DNA of 64,000 nucleotides. Origin: Nitrososphaera sp036373895 (GTDB lineage: Archaea; Thermoproteota; Nitrososphaeria; Nitrososphaerales; Nitrososphaeraceae). Position numbers and translations under genes: made by a program. The notes beneath the pieces are model-generated. The model made no database searches. It saw nothing but the letters and a program-made list of their open reading frames with translations, and was not told the origin of the DNA. The stretch covers positions 3,110 to 67,109 of the forward strand of contig DASUUV010000030.1 of the NCBI GenBank assembly GCA_036373895.1. Direction: 5' to 3'. Positions 16,059 to 25,266 of this stretch are shown here, in pieces (position 1 is the first letter of the stretch; each line of letters begins with the position of its first letter).

Positions 16059-17879
16059 CTATTTCCTTGCTTCGTCAATATAGAATATCGCCTCATTTCT
16101 CTTAAGAGCAGCAGCGCCTGACGCGAGATTCAATGCGGCGTTGCAAAGTTTGCCATTTTCTGGTTCTAAACCTTCGCTGTTCCCTGCAAGCACTAAATAC
16201 AGCCTTATACTCGAGCCAAGTACATCACTCAGCTCTTGGTTTACAGTTGCAGTGTATGGCCGAAGCGCTCCGCGGAAAACGTCTGCCCTTGCCCTCAATA
16301 AACCAGATATCTTTTTACCAACAGGTGCATCAGGGCCTACTATGACAATAGCACCTTTAGAATCTCTGAATTTTGCAGGGTCTTGAATTGAGCCCTCTGG
16401 GCCCATAGCATTCACACCTTCTTTTGTTATCAGTCCAGGAATGTAAATGAAGTTATCAACCAATGCATCCCATTGTTTCCTCGAAAGTGAGCTCAGAGAT
16501 ACATTATAGTCATAATCTCCTGTGAAGTGAATGATTGAATCAATCCTGCTCGACCTTTTCTTCGCAGCATTAAAGATGCGATGAACGCTTTCTTCATCTA
16601 GCATGTCGATCGTATGGTTGTGATATTCACCATATTGGGTCATGTCCTGATGGTTGTGTGCAAGCACGATTACATCCTTAGCCCCAGCTCCATGTGCAAG
16701 TCTTGCAAGCTCCTTAACTCTTTCAGTGTCCTTCTTTGCTGACGAGCTGGTCGTAATAACTATAACTTTTCCTTTGACATCGGGCTGTGCTAAGCCATCA
16801 ACTGCCGTACCAACTATTGGTTTGACAGGATAGAATACGCGGTCATTTGGAATGACTCTACCGTTTATTAATCTGCTAATATTGTCGTCGCATAAATTCA
16901 TAACCATGTCTGCTACCTCTTCCTGCTTCAAGAATTCCCCGTCTACTATCATCTTGCTCGTATTGCTTTGTATCTTTTCGGCAATCTCTTGCATCTTCGC
17001 TAGAGCGCCTGCGACAATCTCTGACAATTTGTTGACATTCTCCTCTGTTAACGTCTGACCACGGGATATAGAGATCTCAGTGGCAACTTGTGAGACGCCT
17101 TTTGCTACTACATCGGCAGGTTCACCTAGTAGCGGAAGTGCGCCAGCAGTAACCTTTTCAATCTCAAGAGAGCTGAGTCCGGGATAGCCTCCAACGCGTA
17201 GAAACTCTGCGGCAGCCTTTGGGTATACTGTCTTGTATATCCTATCTGAGTGAACAGGCCCAGGGTTTGTTGCAATAGATCGTATGTCTCGTTCCACAAG
17301 CTCCCATGCTAGTGCTTCTGCAAGGCGATTCTTGGCGCCCTGTGCAGCGGTGTAGGGTGTTCTAAATCTGTATGGCCGCTGCTCATAGCGGTTTTCCTCT
17401 GTGAAAAACGTTGCAATTGTGATTATCTTAGAGCCTCTTTTCATCGCACTCAGGGCGCTCACAGATGTCCAGTATGTGCCTGTAAGATGGATGGCTACGG
17501 CCTCACGGAACTCCTTTACGCTTGCATTCGTAAATGTCTTGACAGGACCTGAGACACCAGCATTGTTTACTATTATATCGACTCCCCCAAACTGCTTTAG
17601 GATACTTTCAAACATAGAATTAATCGCGCCCTCGTCGGCAACATCTACACCTGGAAAAACGCCCAACCTGCCAGAAGAATCCGAAGAAGCACTTATTTTC
17701 TCTAAGATGCCTGCCGTCTGATCGAGTGGCTCTTTCCTCCTGCCCATGATGACAATATTGGCGCCGTTCTCGGCAAACTTTCTGGCTATTGCCTGTCCGA
17801 TACCGGTTCCACTGCCGGTGATAACTACGGTTTTATCTGCAAATTTTAAGCGAGACTTGGAAGATACTTGCTTTTCCAC
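16059..17879 (-). CDS. Tandem short-chain dehydrogenase, resembling half of malonyl-CoA reductase
   Basis: 606 residues with two SDR-like Rossmann domains. Domain 1 (about 10-275) has the cofactor motif TGSGTGIG at 21-28, NNAG at 105-108 and the segment PYTAAQGAKNRLAEALAWEL, followed by NPGPVHSDRI. Domain 2 starts near 370 (KGKVIVITTSSS) and ends in LRPYTATVNQELS. This two-SDR arrangement, the NPGPVxSDRI motif and the YTATV segment match, from memory, the C-terminal CoA-reducing half of Chloroflexus malonyl-CoA reductase. The catalytic YxxxK reads Y176-T-A-A-Q180 with a Lys at 183, and the usual active-site Ser is Ala/Thr (IIT-IATFF). Catalysis is therefore uncertain. Single-gene unit. Confidence 0.8.
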   Translation of the reverse strand: MEKQVSSKSRLKFADKTVVITGSGTGIGQAIARKFAENGANIVIMGRRKEPLDQTAGILEKISASSDSSGRLGVFPGVDVADEGAINSMFESILKQFGGVDIIVNNAGVSGPVKTFTNASVKEFREAVAIHLTGTYWTSVSALSAMKRGSKIITIATFFTEENRYEQRPYRFRTPYTAAQGAKNRLAEALAWELVERDIRSIATNPGPVHSDRIYKTVYPKAAAEFLRVGGYPGLSSLEIEKVTAGALPLLGEPADVVAKGVSQVATEISISRGQTLTEENVNKLSEIVAGALAKMQEIAEKIQSNTSKMIVDGEFLKQEEVADMVMNLCDDNISRLINGRVIPNDRVFYPVKPIVGTAVDGLAQPDVKGKVIVITTSSSAKKDTERVKELARLAHGAGAKDVIVLAHNHQDMTQYGEYHNHTIDMLDEESVHRIFNAAKKRSSRIDSIIHFTGDYDYNVSLSSLSRKQWDALVDNFIYIPGLITKEGVNAMGPEGSIQDPAKFRDSKGAIVIVGPDAPVGKKISGLLRARADVFRGALRPYTATVNQELSDVLGSSIRLYLVLAGNSEGLEPENGKLCNAALNLASGAAALKRNEAIFYIDEARK

Positions 17880-17966
17880 AAAATTGCCACTGAGCTATGA
17901 TTATTAAAGTTAACTTGTACTATCGCAGAAGGTTATGAACACCTGTGCAGAAAACAGGAATGAGAT

Positions 17967-18362
17967 CTAGTCTTTTTTCTGAACTATGTTCTTAATATGT
18001 AAGGCTATTCTGTCTGCAATCTCGAGCATAGCCGGATCGAATACAAGATTCTCCTCATGAATCCACCTGCCATAGATCCTGATATGGTCGTCTTGCGGGT
18101 CAATCGTTATTTCGCCTACTTTCAGCATGACTTCTTTGAGCATGCCTGTGAGAGTAGCGTCCGCCTGCAAAACCTGAGCGAAATTGTCATCTCCTGTCCA
18201 CTTGACATCGATTATGCGCCTGCTATGGAAATATCCTTTTGTTATCGGTTTACATCTTGCTAAAAATTTATCATTATCGTTGCTTTTTATCTGCAGTATA
18301 CAGTGGACGTGATAATATTGCAGAGAACCGTATGGCAACGGAATTGGATCTATATTCGGCAT
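17967..18362 (-). CDS. Hypothetical protein (131 aa)
   Basis: I choose ATG 18362 (MPNIDPIPLPYGSLQYYHVH). Predicted beta-rich N terminus, then KWTGDDNFAQVLQADATLTG and a C-terminal helical tail ending NIVQKKD. No motif recognised. Only 4 bp separate it from the upstream small gene on the same strand, so the two form a likely operon. Confidence 0.6.
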   Translation of the reverse strand: MPNIDPIPLPYGSLQYYHVHCILQIKSNDNDKFLARCKPITKGYFHSRRIIDVKWTGDDNFAQVLQADATLTGMLKEVMLKVGEITIDPQDDHIRIYGRWIHEENLVFDPAMLEIADRIALHIKNIVQKKD

Positions 18363-18366
18363 GCTA

Positions 18367-18669
18367 CTAATTCCTCTGCAGTAACTGGACAAAGTCAATG
18401 TTTTTGCCTTTGATCTTCACCAAACCCTTGTTCGTGACGAATTTAGGTGACATTGAGAAGGTCTGGCTGTAATGCTGTTTACGTTCAATTGGGTGCGAGC
18501 CAACCTGAAGTGCTTCACAATCGATCTGGCTTTGCTTCATTTTCTCTGCCATCTTCTCGTGTGCAGACAGTTTCTTTACTATGACGGGATCGATATCTCC
18601 ATGGTCATGTTCTTCTTTGTTTGATTTAGCCTGGGTAAAATGAGTAGTTTTGTGCTCCACAAAGCGCAT
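18367..18669 (-). CDS. Hypothetical protein (100 aa)
   Basis: From ATG 18669 (MRFVEHKTTHFTQAKSNKEE). His-, Lys- and Glu-rich N terminus, two cysteine-free helices and a C-terminal KFVTNKGLVKIKGKNIDFVQ. AAATTTATTT at about 18687-18696 is a TATA-like run some 25 bp upstream and supports this start as leaderless. First gene of a two-gene unit; function unknown. Confidence 0.55.
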   Translation of the reverse strand: MRFVEHKTTHFTQAKSNKEEHDHGDIDPVIVKKLSAHEKMAEKMKQSQIDCEALQVGSHPIERKQHYSQTFSMSPKFVTNKGLVKIKGKNIDFVQLLQRN

Positions 18670-18698
18670 ACAATTGCGCAGCCACAAATAAATTTACT

Positions 18699-19217
18699 CT
18701 ATGCCCTTCCCATATACCGTACGACGCCTGATTTCTCAAGCTTTCTTGCTTTTTTGAACACGTTGCTCCCTAGCTTGCGCTTGTATTTTTCTACACTCAT
18801 TGCAATGACTGGGTATTTTGTTCCTAGGATTTGGCAGGCAAGTATGCCAGCATTCCTAGCTCCGTTTATGGCCACAGTGGCGACAGGCACGCCGGGAGGC
18901 ATCTGGGCAATTGAAAGAAGTGAGTCAAGGCCATCAAGGCTCTTTGTCTTGATGGGAACACCAATTACTGGCACAGCAGTTAGTGAAGCCACCATGCCTG
19001 GAAGATGAGCTGCTCCTCCTGCACCTGCGATGATTATTTCTAGGCCTCTTTTCTTGGCAGTGGTGGCGTAGTGAACCATCCTCTTTGTTGTCCTGTGTGC
19101 AGACACGATTGTGATTTCGTTAGTCACTCCAAATGAATCCAAGATTTCCTTTGCTTCATTCATTACGGGAAGATCAGAATCGCTTCCCATTATGATACCA
19201 ACTAGAGGACCATTCAT
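18699..19217 (-). CDS. purE: N5-carboxyaminoimidazole ribonucleotide mutase
   Basis: Converts N5-CAIR to CAIR in purine synthesis. 172 residues with the class I PurE signatures GIIMGSDSDLPVMNEA, SAHRTTKRM and IIAGAGGAAHLPGMVASLT. Its ATG overlaps the purK stop (ATGA), so the pair is coupled and the mutase type, partnered with PurK, is implied rather than the AIR carboxylase type. Confidence 0.95.
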   Translation of the reverse strand: MNGPLVGIIMGSDSDLPVMNEAKEILDSFGVTNEITIVSAHRTTKRMVHYATTAKKRGLEIIIAGAGGAAHLPGMVASLTAVPVIGVPIKTKSLDGLDSLLSIAQMPPGVPVATVAINGARNAGILACQILGTKYPVIAMSVEKYKRKLGSNVFKKARKLEKSGVVRYMGRA

Positions 19218-20404
19218 TCCTGTATTTCCTTGGTCATTTTGACAGTTAGTTCAAATCTGGTTCTAGCATTTGCGGCCCGCATAAGCGCTTCCTCTACTGT
19301 CCTGCCCGTTGCAGTAATATGACCCAGTTTACGTCCCGGCTTAGATATTTTCTTGCCGTACACATAAAGTTTAACACCCGGAACACTTAAGAGCCCTCTG
19401 AGACCCTTGATCGCATAGGACCCACTCGAATGTTCATTTCCAAGTATGTTAACCATGACGGCTGGACAAAGTAGTTCAGGCTTGCTCAATGGCAGGTCAA
19501 GCACAGCCCTCAGGTGCTGCTCAAATTGCGACACCGAGCAGGCTTCATTAGTATAGTGCCCAGAATTATGCGGCCTTGGGGCAATTTCATTTATCAAGAC
19601 ATCCCTCTTTTTTGTAACAAACATCTCTATTCCAAATATTCCTGCCCCTTTTAGCACCTCCATGGTCATCTCCGCCATCCTTTTTGCCTTTAACTCGACC
19701 TCTTGGTTGATCCCTGCTGGCACTATCGAAGTGTCTAAGATGCCGTTTTTGTGAATGTTTTCTGCAACAGGAAAAGACACTACCTCTCCGCTAGGGTTAC
19801 GGGCGACCATTATTGATATCTCTTTTTTAAAAGGGACAAACTTTTCGACCATTATCTCATTTTCAGAAAAATAGTTGAAGGCCTCACGTACCTGTCCGCG
19901 TGAGGTTATTAGAAAATTGCCACGGCCATCGTACGAGTTCTCACTTGCCTTAAGCATGACAGGAAAGCCAAAGTTATCGCACAATTGGTACAGGTGATCC
20001 TCTGATCTAACGCGCTCAAAATCTGCAACATCAATTTTATGTTGCCTCAGGAAGGACTTTTGTCTAAACTTATTCTGTACAATATGAAGTGTTTCCGGTG
20101 CCGGCCTGACTGGGTAAGTTCTTGCTTCGAGATCCTTTAGGGCGGTAGAATTTGCAAGCTCTATCTCATAGGTTAGAACATCGCATTTTTCTGCTAATCG
20201 CATTATTGCGTCCTCATCTTTGAAATCCGCCACTATCTGCTCGTCTGCAATGCCTGAAGCCGGGCATCCTTCCGTCGGATCCAGAACAATAACCTTAAGT
20301 GACATCCGCCTCGCTTCATGGGCAATCATCTTTCCAAGCTGACCCCCTCCTATAATGCCAACACGTATTGGTCTTTCTATGGCAAGAAGGTCGCTGTTCA
20401 CCAT
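19214..20404 (-). CDS. purK: N5-carboxyaminoimidazole ribonucleotide synthase
   Basis: ATP-grasp enzyme that makes N5-CAIR from AIR, bicarbonate and ATP. 396 residues: N-terminal GIIGGGQLGKMIAHEARRM, central ATP-grasp segments MLKASENSYDGRGNFLI and EIMVEKFVPFKKEISIMVAR, then NEIAPRPHNSGHYTNEAC. First gene of purKE, sharing a short divergent promoter region (20405-20498) with purC, so all three purine genes may respond to the same signal. Confidence 0.95.
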   Translation of the reverse strand: MVNSDLLAIERPIRVGIIGGGQLGKMIAHEARRMSLKVIVLDPTEGCPASGIADEQIVADFKDEDAIMRLAEKCDVLTYEIELANSTALKDLEARTYPVRPAPETLHIVQNKFRQKSFLRQHKIDVADFERVRSEDHLYQLCDNFGFPVMLKASENSYDGRGNFLITSRGQVREAFNYFSENEIMVEKFVPFKKEISIMVARNPSGEVVSFPVAENIHKNGILDTSIVPAGINQEVELKAKRMAEMTMEVLKGAGIFGIEMFVTKKRDVLINEIAPRPHNSGHYTNEACSVSQFEQHLRAVLDLPLSKPELLCPAVMVNILGNEHSSGSYAIKGLRGLLSVPGVKLYVYGKKISKPGRKLGHITATGRTVEEALMRAANARTRFELTVKMTKEIQE

Positions 20405-20498
20405 ATCTGGCTGGATAAGATGATTAGTAGCACCGTTAAATGTCTTTCAATCATGACAGGTAGATTTTTTATTGCATCCAAATCTAACCAATGCGATC

Positions 20499-21332
20499 AT
20501 GAGGTTGACGCGCAGCGGAAAGGTCAAGGACATATACGAGCTTGACAATGGGAATATTCTGTTCCATTTCTCTGATCGCATCTCTGCTTTTGATGTCAAG
20601 ATGGCGACGCCGGTTCCAAAAAAGGGAGAGGTTCTATGCAAATTCGCAGAGTTTTGGTTTGATGCACTTGAAACTCCTCACCATATGCTGAAAGTAGTGG
20701 CCAAGGATAAAATGGAGGTCAAAAAATTACAAATGATACCTCTCGAATGTGTGGTAAGGGGATACTTTTACGGCAGCTTTGTGGAACGGTACAAAGAACG
20801 CTTGGGAAAAGAGCTTCCTTCGGATTTCAGGCCAGTTTTGGGATCGAAACTGCCTGAGCCAATATTCGATCCTACCACAAAATCTGAGGAGCATGATAGG
20901 CCTATCAATCGTCACAGAGTAATTTCTTTAGGCATTTTGTCTGACAACGATTATGACTTCCTTGAAAGAACATCAATATCTCTTTACAAGAAAATGAGCA
21001 CGATCGTGGATAGGGCGAGATTTATCTTAGCAGACGTCAAGTTCGAATTTGGCATAGATGAAAAGGGGAATATACTCCTTGGAGACTCGCTTGGACCCGA
21101 TGAATACCGGCTATGGCTCAAGGCCGCCTACCAACCAGGCAAAATTCAGGAAAGCTACGACAAACAGTTGTTGCGTGATTGGCTTATCAAGATTGGATTT
21201 AAGGACACAATAGAGAGGCTTGCCAAGGAAGGCAGAAAACCCGAATCCCCTCAAATCAGCTCGTCGGTGGTTAATGACCTGAGCAGGCGCTACATCTTTG
21301 CCTATGAGCTCATAAGCGGCCGTAGGATATAG
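20499..21332 (+). CDS. purC: SAICAR synthetase
   Basis: Joins aspartate to CAIR in purine synthesis. 277 residues from ATG 20499 (MRLTRSGKVKDIYELDNGNI); an in-frame TTG at 20472 is rejected because TTTTTTATT at about 20465-20473 is a TATA-like box just about 26 bp before the ATG. Family motifs FHFSDRISAFD, LECVVRGYFYGS and DVKFEFGIDEKGNILLGDSL are present. Divergent from purKE. Confidence 0.95.
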   Translation: MRLTRSGKVKDIYELDNGNILFHFSDRISAFDVKMATPVPKKGEVLCKFAEFWFDALETPHHMLKVVAKDKMEVKKLQMIPLECVVRGYFYGSFVERYKERLGKELPSDFRPVLGSKLPEPIFDPTTKSEEHDRPINRHRVISLGILSDNDYDFLERTSISLYKKMSTIVDRARFILADVKFEFGIDEKGNILLGDSLGPDEYRLWLKAAYQPGKIQESYDKQLLRDWLIKIGFKDTIERLAKEGRKPESPQISSSVVNDLSRRYIFAYELISGRRI

Positions 21333-21627
21333 CTCTATTTTAGGACTGGTTATAACCGTTTTTGCTAGTATGTAAGGTTAAAAGCGCTATCTAGCTAAAG
21401 AAGTTGGTCAATTAGCATCAGATTTATATATATCATTTTGATATTTGTTAGATTGTTATCATAGTATTGATAACATTATTACTCTAATCATAATTTTTGT
21501 ATGAAATATACATTGACCATATATCAAGTATAATAAACTTACCATAGTTAAAACATTTAACAACCAAGGCAAAAGTAACTGATAACAGTCTTTTTACTAC
21601 GTTGTCTGCTCTTTTCTTGTCGTCGCC
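21333..21627. other. AT-rich intergenic region with inverted repeat
   Basis: Nearly 300 bp of very AT-rich sequence between purC and an ArsR-like regulator. It contains GTTATCA-tagtat-TGATAAC at 21455-21474, a perfect 7-bp inverted repeat about 150 bp upstream of the regulator, plausible as an operator. No gene or RNA fold found. Confidence 0.45.
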
Positions 21628-22188
21628 ATGGTTGGAACGCTTTTTGAGAATGAGGTCAGGGTGAAAGGAGTGACTACACTAGGATATCAATCAGCTCATG
21701 CGCTAAATGACCCTGTTAGGATAAAGATCCTAGAGATCCTAAGTCATAAGCAAATGACTGCAGAAGAGATCTCCAAGATACTTCGACGCGCTGGTCATAA
21801 AAAGGCTACAACTACTATCAGGCATCATCTTGACACTCTCAAGGGTGCTGGCTTGATCGAAGTCACCAAGATGGTACAAGTGAGGGGTGCTGTCAGAAAG
21901 TATTACATGCCGACTCTGCGTGCCTTCAGCTATAATGTCCCAAACCTTGAAAAACAATCCAAGCTCATAGAAGACACCAGTTCAAGGTTACTGAAAGTTC
22001 TAAAGAACATATTTGAAGACGAAAAATTCGTTACAGAGATTAATGGAAAGGATACCTGCAACCTTTGCAAAGGTGACCACTACAAGGAATACGTTGCAAT
22101 TGAGGTACTAAACAATGCTTTGGCTAAGACACTTCAAAGTAAAGAATATGCAATAATGATCGGAGGAAAAAGGCAGCCCAAAAAGTGA
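21628..22188 (+). CDS. ArsR-like winged-helix transcriptional regulator
   Basis: 186 residues. The winged helix spans about 22-95: HALNDPVRIKILEILSHKQM, then TAEEISKILRRAGHKKATTT and IRHHLDTLKGAGLIEVTKMV. A C-terminal domain of about 80 residues carries a CNLC pair, which may be a metal or redox site. ATG 21628. The upstream inverted repeat could be its own operator. Target genes unknown; it converges on the DUF371 gene with 2 bp between stops. Confidence 0.85.
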   Translation: MVGTLFENEVRVKGVTTLGYQSAHALNDPVRIKILEILSHKQMTAEEISKILRRAGHKKATTTIRHHLDTLKGAGLIEVTKMVQVRGAVRKYYMPTLRAFSYNVPNLEKQSKLIEDTSSRLLKVLKNIFEDEKFVTEINGKDTCNLCKGDHYKEYVAIEVLNNALAKTLQSKEYAIMIGGKRQPKK

Positions 22189-22190
22189 GA

Positions 22191-22610
22191 TCATTCAAGT
22201 GTTATTCTGAATATCCCCTTTGTCTCTTGGTCCTGCAGCATGCTTACCAGTTTCCTTGGCAAGTCTGAAGACGCCTTGTCGCATAGAACAGACATAGTTC
22301 GCGGGCATACAAAATTCGTCTTGCGTATCACTATATCATGCGCATTTAACATACTGAGCCGCTCGTCACCCATGCCTAATATAAGGAATGATTCATCTCC
22401 AATCATTATCTCTATTCTGACTACTGATGAGTTTGATTTTAGCCTGTGCTTGAATGATTCGTCCAAATCAGCGCAGGCCTTATTAGCTTTTACCCCTATT
22501 ATGCAGTCACCCTTAGGCGTGAGGTGCTCATCCTTCGTTATTTCAATAGTCTTGGCATGAAGCGATCGAATATTTGGGTGACCATAAAACGTCACCTCAT
22601 CCTGAACCAT
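22191..22610 (-). CDS. DUF371 family protein
   Basis: Conserved archaeal protein of unknown function, 139 residues from ATG 22610 (MVQDEVTFYGHPNIRSLHAK). Characteristic stretches are TIEITKDEHLTPKGDCIIGV and SDLPRKLVSMLQDQETKGIF. A TATA-like TTTTAATAA at about 22633-22641 is about 25 bp upstream and supports this ATG over a GTG five codons earlier. Beta-rich, no membrane segment. Confidence 0.82.
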   Translation of the reverse strand: MVQDEVTFYGHPNIRSLHAKTIEITKDEHLTPKGDCIIGVKANKACADLDESFKHRLKSNSSVVRIEIMIGDESFLILGMGDERLSMLNAHDIVIRKTNFVCPRTMSVLCDKASSDLPRKLVSMLQDQETKGIFRITLE

Positions 22611-22719
22611 CGCGGTTCCTGCCACGATACGTTATTAAAATCATGCAAGATTGCATTTGCTTTAGGCTGTTCTCTCATAGGTAGGCTTAAATTGAAGATT
22701 ACAAAAAAATTAGATCGAA

Positions 22720-23457
22720 TTGTTACCAGCAGCAGCAGGCTATGACCGAGCCATTACAGTATTTTCCCCAGACGGAAGGCTTTACCAGGTAGAGTATGCA
22801 ATTGAAACCGTCAGACGTGGAACACTTGCAATAGGCGTTAAAAGTACTGACGGAGTAATCCTTGCAGTAGAGGAAAAAACAAGAAAGCTCCAGATATCAA
22901 ATGTTACCCAAAAGATCTTCCAAGTCGACGATCACATAGGTGTAGCCGCGGCGGGATACATTCCTGACGCGCGCACTCAGGTCGACCATGCAAGGTTCTT
23001 TGCACAGAGCAACAGGCTGATATACGATGAGGCCGTAGATGTTGAAGGTGTTGCTAAGAACCTTGCAGACATGGCTCAGCAATTTACACAGTATGCAGGT
23101 GTCAGACCATTTGGCGTTGCTTTAATACTTGCAGGTGTTGACAAGAATGGTTCTGGCCTTTATCTGACAGACCCAAGTGGCACATATATCGGCTATGACG
23201 CCGTCGCGATCGGTGCAGGGAGCGATCAAGTGACTGAATTCCTAGAAAAAAGCTACAAGCCGGACGTGGGTCTTGACGAAGGCGCCGCTCTTGCTATTGA
23301 GTCAATATATCTGGTTAGTGAGGAAAAGACAAGCACTCGTCACTTGAAGATGGCGATAATCGATACCAAGGCTAAGACAATGCGAAAGGCAGAAGAGGAT
23401 GAAATTGAAAGATATGCAGCAACTGCTAGAGACAGGGCCTCAAAGCGTGGGGCATGA
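22720..23457 (+). CDS. psmA: Proteasome alpha subunit
   Basis: Outer-ring subunit of the 20S proteasome, forming the gated pore. 245 residues from TTG 22720. The family N terminus is clear: AGYDRAITVFSPDGRLYQVE, then YAIETVRRGTLAIGVKSTDG. The start places a short N-terminal tail before the YDR motif, as expected for the gate. GCTTAAATTG (about 22683-22692) is a TATA-like box about 30 bp upstream. A beta subunit gene is at 11.6 kb. Confidence 0.96.
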   Translation: MLPAAAGYDRAITVFSPDGRLYQVEYAIETVRRGTLAIGVKSTDGVILAVEEKTRKLQISNVTQKIFQVDDHIGVAAAGYIPDARTQVDHARFFAQSNRLIYDEAVDVEGVAKNLADMAQQFTQYAGVRPFGVALILAGVDKNGSGLYLTDPSGTYIGYDAVAIGAGSDQVTEFLEKSYKPDVGLDEGAALAIESIYLVSEEKTSTRHLKMAIIDTKAKTMRKAEEDEIERYAATARDRASKRGA

Positions 23458-23497
23458 TAAAACCAATTTATACACATCCCGCTAAACTGGATTAACA

Positions 23498-24160
23498 ATG
23501 GTAGCGACAATAGGCACGAAAGCTCCAAACCTGGAGGTTTCGACCTGGGTACAGGGAAAACCAACAAACATAGACAAGGAGAGAGGCAACGTTGTTCTAG
23601 TTGAAGTGTTTCAGATCAATTGCCCTGGCTGCTTCCTTTACAGCATGCCTGAAGTAATTGATATTTACAGAAGATATAGAGATAAGGGCCTCACGGTTCT
23701 GGGTCTTGCAACTGCCTTTGAGGATTTCGATAGGAACAATCTTGAGAACCTTCAAAAGTTAGTCAGTACGGGCGAAATCGTAGGAGAGACATATCGTGCA
23801 TTCAGTAACAGCGGCCAGGTAAGAGATGGCAACAAGCTACCCTACAAGATATCTTTTCCTGTTGCTATGGACGTGCTAGTCAAGCATTCCGGCCCACTGA
23901 CCCAGAGCAAGGTCATGGACTTTATCGAAGCCAACATCCCTAGCTTTCGGTCATATGCTGAAAAAGATAGAGAGGTATTGATTGAGCGCGTAAAACAATA
24001 CCTAAAATCAAAGGAGTATTCGGCCAAGACTTTTGACGAATATGCTTTACGCGGCACTCCATCAGCCATACTTGTCGACAGAAAAGGAGTTTTGAGAGGA
24101 ACTCACTTTGGATCAAATGGCTTTTTGGAAGGTGCAGTTGAAGAGCTGATAGCGGAGTAA
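23498..24160 (+). CDS. Thioredoxin-fold (AhpC/TSA-like) redox protein
   Basis: 220 residues, cytoplasmic. The N terminus MVATIGTKAPNLEVSTWVQG and the strand VVLVEVFQINCPGCFLYSMP show a thioredoxin fold with a CPGC active site; LRGTPSAILVDRKGVLRGTH carries the cis-Pro loop. Between them (about 85-175) lies a long helical insertion, so it is larger than a plain TlpA or peroxiredoxin. Probably a thiol-disulfide exchange protein or peroxidase. Its stop overlaps the next start (TAATG), indicating co-translation with the SPOUT methyltransferase. Confidence 0.8.
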   Translation: MVATIGTKAPNLEVSTWVQGKPTNIDKERGNVVLVEVFQINCPGCFLYSMPEVIDIYRRYRDKGLTVLGLATAFEDFDRNNLENLQKLVSTGEIVGETYRAFSNSGQVRDGNKLPYKISFPVAMDVLVKHSGPLTQSKVMDFIEANIPSFRSYAEKDREVLIERVKQYLKSKEYSAKTFDEYALRGTPSAILVDRKGVLRGTHFGSNGFLEGAVEELIAE

Positions 24161-25041
24161 TGCCTGATCTTTGGATCACAATACCAGACTCGTCACTTTC
24201 AGATGAGCAGACGAAGCGCGACAAAAGCATAAAAATAGCACAATTTGCCCGTGCTTGTTCAATTTTTAGAGTCAAGAGGGTATACATCTATCATGATTCT
24301 CTATCTCACTTTGAAAAAGATGACCCGCAATTGCTCAAGACGATACTCCGGTATCTTGACACACCCCAGTACCTCCGAAAAATGCTATTTCCGATGATGC
24401 ATCAGCTCCAATACGCAGGCATACTACACCCCATAAAGGCGCCCCACCATAGGGTACTCGAAGACATCAAGAAAGTGAAAGCAGGTGACCTCCGCACAGG
24501 TGTTATCGTCAAGGTTAAGGGTCAGCTATTTGTTGAAGTAGGACTAGGATCTCTTGTGCCCTTGGTAGGTGAGGGTCTTGAAGGTAAGAAAGTGAATGTC
24601 AGGTTCACCTCATCGTACCCAAACCTCAAGGCTGTCCAAGCAACAGAGCAAGACATTCTTGATTATTGGGGCTATGAAGTAAAAGAGGTTCCTTCAATTT
24701 CGAAGCTTCTTGCAAGCGTTGAAAAAACCGCCATAATCATTACGTCGAGAAAGGGCCGCTACTTCAAAAACATTGAGGCCGGGATTTCTGAACACGCCAA
24801 ATTTATTCAGAACATTCTGGTTGCGTTTGGAGCGCCCAAGCACGGCCTTCATGAGATCCTTGCTAAGGAAGGTGCCAGCATCAAGCCCTATGAATATGTT
24901 GTAAACATGTTCCCAAATCAAGGCACTGAAACTGTAAGATTGGAAGAAGCTGTACTTGGAGCTCTAGCCATATTGAATAGCACTTTACAGTTAACTGGCC
25001 ATTCGGCCCGGCCTACCATAAGCCGTAAAAATTCGTTCTGA
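24160..25041 (+). CDS. SPOUT-class RNA methyltransferase
   Basis: 293 residues. Begins PDLWITIPDSSLSDEQTKRD, has an inserted OB-like segment (about 105-150, RTGVIVKVKGQLFVEVGLGS) and ends with a knotted SPOUT-type domain: LVAFGAPKHGLHEILAKEG and MFPNQGTETVRLEEAVLGAL. It matches the archaeal/eukaryotic COG2106 family, whose human member C9orf114/SPOUT1 methylates RNA. It lies just upstream of the uL3 ribosomal operon, suggesting a ribosome-related substrate, inferred from position. Confidence 0.85.
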   Translation: MPDLWITIPDSSLSDEQTKRDKSIKIAQFARACSIFRVKRVYIYHDSLSHFEKDDPQLLKTILRYLDTPQYLRKMLFPMMHQLQYAGILHPIKAPHHRVLEDIKKVKAGDLRTGVIVKVKGQLFVEVGLGSLVPLVGEGLEGKKVNVRFTSSYPNLKAVQATEQDILDYWGYEVKEVPSISKLLASVEKTAIIITSRKGRYFKNIEAGISEHAKFIQNILVAFGAPKHGLHEILAKEGASIKPYEYVVNMFPNQGTETVRLEEAVLGALAILNSTLQLTGHSARPTISRKNSF

Positions 25042-25230
25042 TATGTGGGCTACTCGTTGCCTCCAATAGCAGCGCGTCTATATGTGTGTCTCTCTATGCA
25101 TGCTCGTGCATTAACCGTCTCACGCTATACCGCCATGCGACAATCTGACAATACACATTCTGAATATTTACTCTGTCGAATTTTCATGTTTTTTACGTAT
25201 TTGCTATTACCATCTACTTGGGGTCAAATG

Positions 25231-25240
25231 ACTTATTAAA
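25231..25240 (+). promoter_or_regulatory. Probable promoter of the ribosomal protein operon
   Basis: ACTTATTAAA, a TATA-like element about 27-36 bp before the uL3 ATG at 25267, inside the 225-bp gap after the SPOUT gene. It supports a leaderless transcript starting near the ATG. Confidence 0.55.
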
Positions 25241-25266
25241 GGGAGGGGATGTGTGGTGCAGTATCT

